Source: Syntrophobacterales bacterium (GTDB lineage Bacteria; Desulfobacterota; Syntrophobacteria; BM002). From it: DNA of 6,767 bases. How positions within the stretch are numbered: position 1 is the stretch's first letter; each line of letters opens with the position of its first letter. The notes under the pieces were generated by a model, which was not told the DNA's origin, searched no databases, and was given only the letters and a program-made list of their open reading frames with translations. This document shows, piece by piece, positions 6,573 to 6,767 of this stretch. A program made the position numbers and the translations under genes. Location: contig JAUWKY010000130.1 of assembly GCA_030613915.1 (NCBI GenBank), forward strand, positions 1 to 6,767, written 5' to 3'.

Positions 6573-6767
6573 GAAACTATGTCACAATTCGCCGAACCCG
6601 TCATTCCGGACGAGTCCGCCTAAGGCGGGCGAGATCCGGAATCCAGTGAAAGTTCAATAACGTCATTTGATGTCTGGTTCCCCGCCTTCGCGGGGACGTT
6701 GTCTGGATCCCGGCTCGCGTCCCGCTTTGCGGGACTTGGCCGGGATGACGAATTGCGACACAGTCTC
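6573..6767. repeat. MITE-like element with imperfect terminal inverted repeats and three hairpins
   Basis: The left end GAAACTATGTCACAATTCG (6573-6591) and the reverse complement of the right end, GAGACTGTGTCGCAATTCG (6767-6749), match at 16 of 19 positions; the three differences are all transitions. Inside are three hairpins. The first is ATTCCGGA (6603-6610) with TCCGGAAT (6635-6642), enclosing CCGCC-TAA-GGCGG (6616-6628). The second is CCCCGC-CTTC-GCGGGG (6680-6695). The third is ATCCCGGC (6707-6714) with GCCGGGAT (6739-6746), enclosing GTCCCGC-TTT-GCGGGAC (6719-6735). It has no coding potential, so it would be non-autonomous. GTCATTCCGG...CCGGAATCCAG blocks of this sort are common dispersed repeats in deltaproteobacterial and related genomes. 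The right end coincides with the window edge, so the true boundary and any target duplication cannot be seen. Confidence 0.7.

Noticed and set aside
6420..6623. 67-codon plus-strand open frame after the protease.
   Set aside because: It runs through two hairpins and into the repeat element, has no good ribosome-binding site and no recognisable motif.
1..6767. CRISPR array, tRNA or rRNA genes, transposase or phage genes.
   Set aside because: No regularly spaced direct repeats, no tRNA-like cloverleaf that I could recognise, and no gene with such motifs on either strand.

Overview
The window looks like ordinary chromosome from a Gram-negative bacterium of intermediate G+C. The Gram-negative reading rests on a periplasmic Do/HtrA protease with a signal peptide, a candidate lipoprotein, and a sigma-E-like promoter in front of the protease gene. 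The gene content and the dispersed hairpin repeat at the right end would suit a deltaproteobacterium (Desulfobacterota), but no rRNA or other marker is present, so this is a guess.

Layout. Bases 1-1096 hold a minus-strand two-gene unit: pcm (protein-L-isoaspartate O-methyltransferase) followed after 6 bp by a TIGR00725/LOG-like protein whose 3' end runs off the window. Divergent from pcm, a plus-strand pair covers 1195-2503: a small probable lipoprotein of unknown function, overlapped by 23 bp by a GalU-like nucleotidyltransferase that starts at GTG. Converging on this pair is a long minus-strand gene (2598-4631) for a 677-residue protein that I do not recognise. The 223-bp divergent gap 4632-4854 carries two candidate promoters for the next gene, one a close match to the sigma-E consensus. 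The gene at 4855-6318 encodes a complete Do-family serine protease with two PDZ domains. It is followed by a nested hairpin terminator at 6348-6404.

The last 449 bp (6319-6767) have no credible gene. They hold the terminator, two further hairpins, and an inverted-repeat-bounded element with three internal hairpins (6573-6767) that resembles a MITE or complex palindromic repeat. The element reaches the last base of the window.

Functional links. Pcm repairs age-damaged proteins in the cytoplasm and the Do protease handles misfolded proteins in the periplasm, so two protein-quality functions lie in the window, though in separate transcription units. The lipoprotein and nucleotidyltransferase are probably translationally coupled. 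I see no defence system, CRISPR array, phage gene or transposase. The least explained items are the 677-residue protein and the terminal repeat element.
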